Source: Bacteroides intestinalis (lineage in GTDB: Bacteria; Bacteroidota; Bacteroidia; Bacteroidales; Bacteroidaceae). From it: 64,000 nucleotides of DNA. The translations under genes were made by a program, and so were the position numbers. Positions 62,758-64,000 of the stretch are shown here, in pieces. How positions within the stretch are numbered: position 1 is the first letter of the stretch; each line of letters begins with the position of its first letter. The stretch lies in assembly GCF_003464595.1 (NCBI RefSeq), contig NZ_QRZF01000001.1, positions 186,001 through 250,000 on the forward strand. Reading direction: 5' to 3'. The notes under the pieces are model-generated. The model was given only the letters and a program-made list of their open reading frames with translations, ran no database searches and had not been told where the DNA came from.

Positions 62758-63199
62758 AAAGCTCCTTCCTCACCTCGAAGCACGGACATTCCTTTATCCA
62801 CTCCTCCGGCTCAATCACCCCATCCCCATTCAGGTCCGGACTGAGGTCACGATGTCCGCAAATGCAGACATTGTTTTTGAATCGTTTCAGTAATTGTGCC
62901 ACCAGCAAATGCATGGCACTGCGCTGCTCCGGCGTGCGTGTATCCTTGGGACGCCCTTTCGCATCCAGACCGCCTTCATAGCATATCCCGATGCTATGGG
63001 CATTGTGTCCTTTACAATGTGCCCCCACAACCTCCAGTGGGCGGGTATTCGCCACTGTACCGTCACGACGGATATAATAATGATAGCCAATGCCGCGAAA
63101 CCCACGACGACGATGTACCGTTTCCAACTCCTCTACCGTAAGACTACAATCCTCTCGGGTAGCGGAACAGTGAATAATGATATGATCAATTGTTCTCAT
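62756..63199 (-). CDS. N-acetylmuramoyl-L-alanine amidase (Amidase_2) with EF-hand-like insert
   Basis: 147 residues, no signal peptide. The Amidase_2/T7-lysozyme-like fold is seen as DHIIIHCSATRED (His10), GAHCKGHNAHSIGICYEGG and CGHRDLSPD (His116), with cysteines at 138 and 140 near the C-terminus. It would cut the bond between muramic acid and the stem peptide with zinc. Between the last ligands is an EF-hand-like loop DLNGDGVIEPEE (122-133) that should bind calcium. Lack of a signal peptide means that export, if any, needs help, as with phage endolysins. It lies between the HU-like and smalltalk genes. Confidence 0.88.
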   Translation of the reverse strand: MRTIDHIIIHCSATREDCSLTVEELETVHRRRGFRGIGYHYYIRRDGTVANTRPLEVVGAHCKGHNAHSIGICYEGGLDAKGRPKDTRTPEQRSAMHLLVAQLLKRFKNNVCICGHRDLSPDLNGDGVIEPEEWIKECPCFEVRKEL

Positions 63200-63346
63200 A
63201 TGAAGATTTATGATTTATAATTTATGATTTATAAGCCGCGCAATGCACCCTCACCGCTTCGTATCCGGTTTCCCGCATCGCACCGCCTTTCATTCTTTAA
63301 TTTTTAATTTCTAATTTTTAATTTTCAAAGCCTCCGGCTTTAGACC

Positions 63347-63859
63347 CTATCCCAGCGGATCATCTTCTATGCCACCATCTCCGGAACCGCCCTGGTTGCC
63401 GCCACCTTCCTCTCCATCGGTGCCCGGCATATTCAGCCGCTTGAGCTGCGTTTCAAGGTCGACAAAGTCGATGCGGTCCTCCGCACGGGTGGTAGCAGGG
63501 TCCAGATTGGGACGGATGGCACTCGAAGCACGGAAATTGATGCGGACCGACTTGATCTTCTCAGGCAGACAATCCTTCTTCACTACCGAACCTATGGTAG
63601 TAGCAGAAAGGCTGAAAACACCAAAACCGTCGACATTGACGGAACGACCGTTGTAGAGTTCACTGCGCAAGGCTTTCACAAAATTGGTGAGTACACTCTG
63701 AATGTCGCCCAAAGTAAGCGAGCTGCTTTCTTTCATCTGGGTAGCAATACTGTTCAGGGTGGCCGACTTGCCCCAAACCAGAAGTTGGGGATAGTACTTA
63801 CCCGAACCGTCCTTCAGGAACGGGTTCTTACGAAACTGTTTTTTGTATGTTACTGACAT
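63347..63859 (-). CDS. HU-like DNA-binding protein with acidic/glycine-rich tail
   Basis: 170 residues from MSVTYKKQFRKNPFLKDGSG. The HU-like domain covers about 1-125 (TLGDIQSVLTNFVKALRSEL; SVNVDGFGVFSLSATTIGSV). A tail rich in Gly, Asp and Glu follows (GEEGGGNQGGSGDGGIEDD). This family is Bacteroidales-specific and normally accompanies the amidase and smalltalk genes. The open frame extends to 63967 but the -7 box is at 63992-63999 and MSVTYKK is the family start. Confidence 0.87.
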   Translation of the reverse strand: MSVTYKKQFRKNPFLKDGSGKYYPQLLVWGKSATLNSIATQMKESSSLTLGDIQSVLTNFVKALRSELYNGRSVNVDGFGVFSLSATTIGSVVKKDCLPEKIKSVRINFRASSAIRPNLDPATTRAEDRIDFVDLETQLKRLNMPGTDGEEGGGNQGGSGDGGIEDDPLG

Positions 63860-63991
63860 AATAATTGATTTTCTGAAGATTGATAATTTTCGTTTATCAA
63901 TCGGTATGAATCGGTATCGAGCGAAGAAATGGCAGAGGCGACGTCTTATCTCCGGGAAATTCCTCACAGGGTCCCCGCATTGAGGACATCA

Positions 63992-63999
63992 CAAAGGTA
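63992..63999 (-). promoter_or_regulatory. -7 box for the HU-amidase-smalltalk unit
   Basis: The minus strand reads TACCTTTG about 135 bp before the HU-like ATG. Any -33 lies outside the window. Confidence 0.4.
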
Positions 64000-64000
64000 C

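Noticed and set aside
62576..63859. Prophage remnant, judged from the amidase and HU-like genes
   Set aside because: No capsid, terminase, portal or integrase is present. The trio is a common stand-alone Bacteroidales set.

Overview
The window looks like a chromosomal segment of a gut Bacteroides species (or a very close Bacteroidales relative). The evidence is a SusC/SusD pair, BACON and BspA-type leucine-rich-repeat lipoproteins, many TAnnTTTG (-7) promoter boxes in place of TATAAT, few Shine-Dalgarno sequences, and Bacteroides-type gene orders (argR-GNAT-argG-argC-argD; uppS-bamA-skp-skp-murI). The species cannot be fixed from the sequence alone.

Region 1 (1-22190, minus strand) is carbohydrate uptake and breakdown. 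After a partial TonB-dependent receptor comes a SusD/SusC pair, an AraC-type regulator and a run of co-directional genes: GH105, rhaD, rhaT, rhaA, rhaB, GH28, GH106 and a carbohydrate-esterase/GH105 fusion. Together they describe capture of a pectin fragment with a rhamnogalacturonan backbone, deacetylation, removal of unsaturated uronate, galacturonate and rhamnose, import of free L-rhamnose, and its conversion through rhamnulose and rhamnulose-1-phosphate to DHAP and lactaldehyde. Two promoters in the locus, before rhaB and before the esterase fusion, share an inverted-repeat element touching the -7 box.

Region 2 (22200-33500) holds a possible small gene, a 147-bp imperfect palindrome, a 22-bp-period operator-like array, and then the arginine cluster argR, GNAT acetyltransferase, argG, PspC, argC, argD. 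A zeta-toxin-like kinase with a small partner lies on the opposite strand, followed by proC, a cupin regulator, an acyl-CoA synthetase, a DUF2007 protein and two small envelope genes.

Region 3 (33500-43400, minus strand) has a GH20 hexosaminidase, a large BACON/BspA-like lipoprotein between two similar hairpins, tRNA-Leu(TAA) and tRNA-Gly(GCC), then the housekeeping run prmC, recX, pyrE, SRPBCC, argH and a degenerate Rieske lipoprotein.

Region 4 (43390-53850, plus strand) holds ribD, a DUF6242 lipoprotein, DUF6089, uppS, bamA, two skp/ompH genes, murI, a second DUF2007 gene and proB. It ends in a strong terminator.

Region 5 (53850-64000, minus strand) is accessory. It reads in order: HU-like protein, EF-hand-bearing amidase, 35-residue smalltalk protein, a 922-residue YD-repeat protein, a full-length signal-peptide-bearing RHS protein with a putative cysteine-protease-like tip, a small three-helix membrane protein (likely immunity), a terminator, and then a truncated orphan copy of the RHS core. 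The orphan carries a different tip, a zinc-metallopeptidase with HEVDH, and overlaps its own lipoprotein partner by 4 bp. This tandem main-plus-orphan RHS toxin/immunity locus is the most interesting part of the window.
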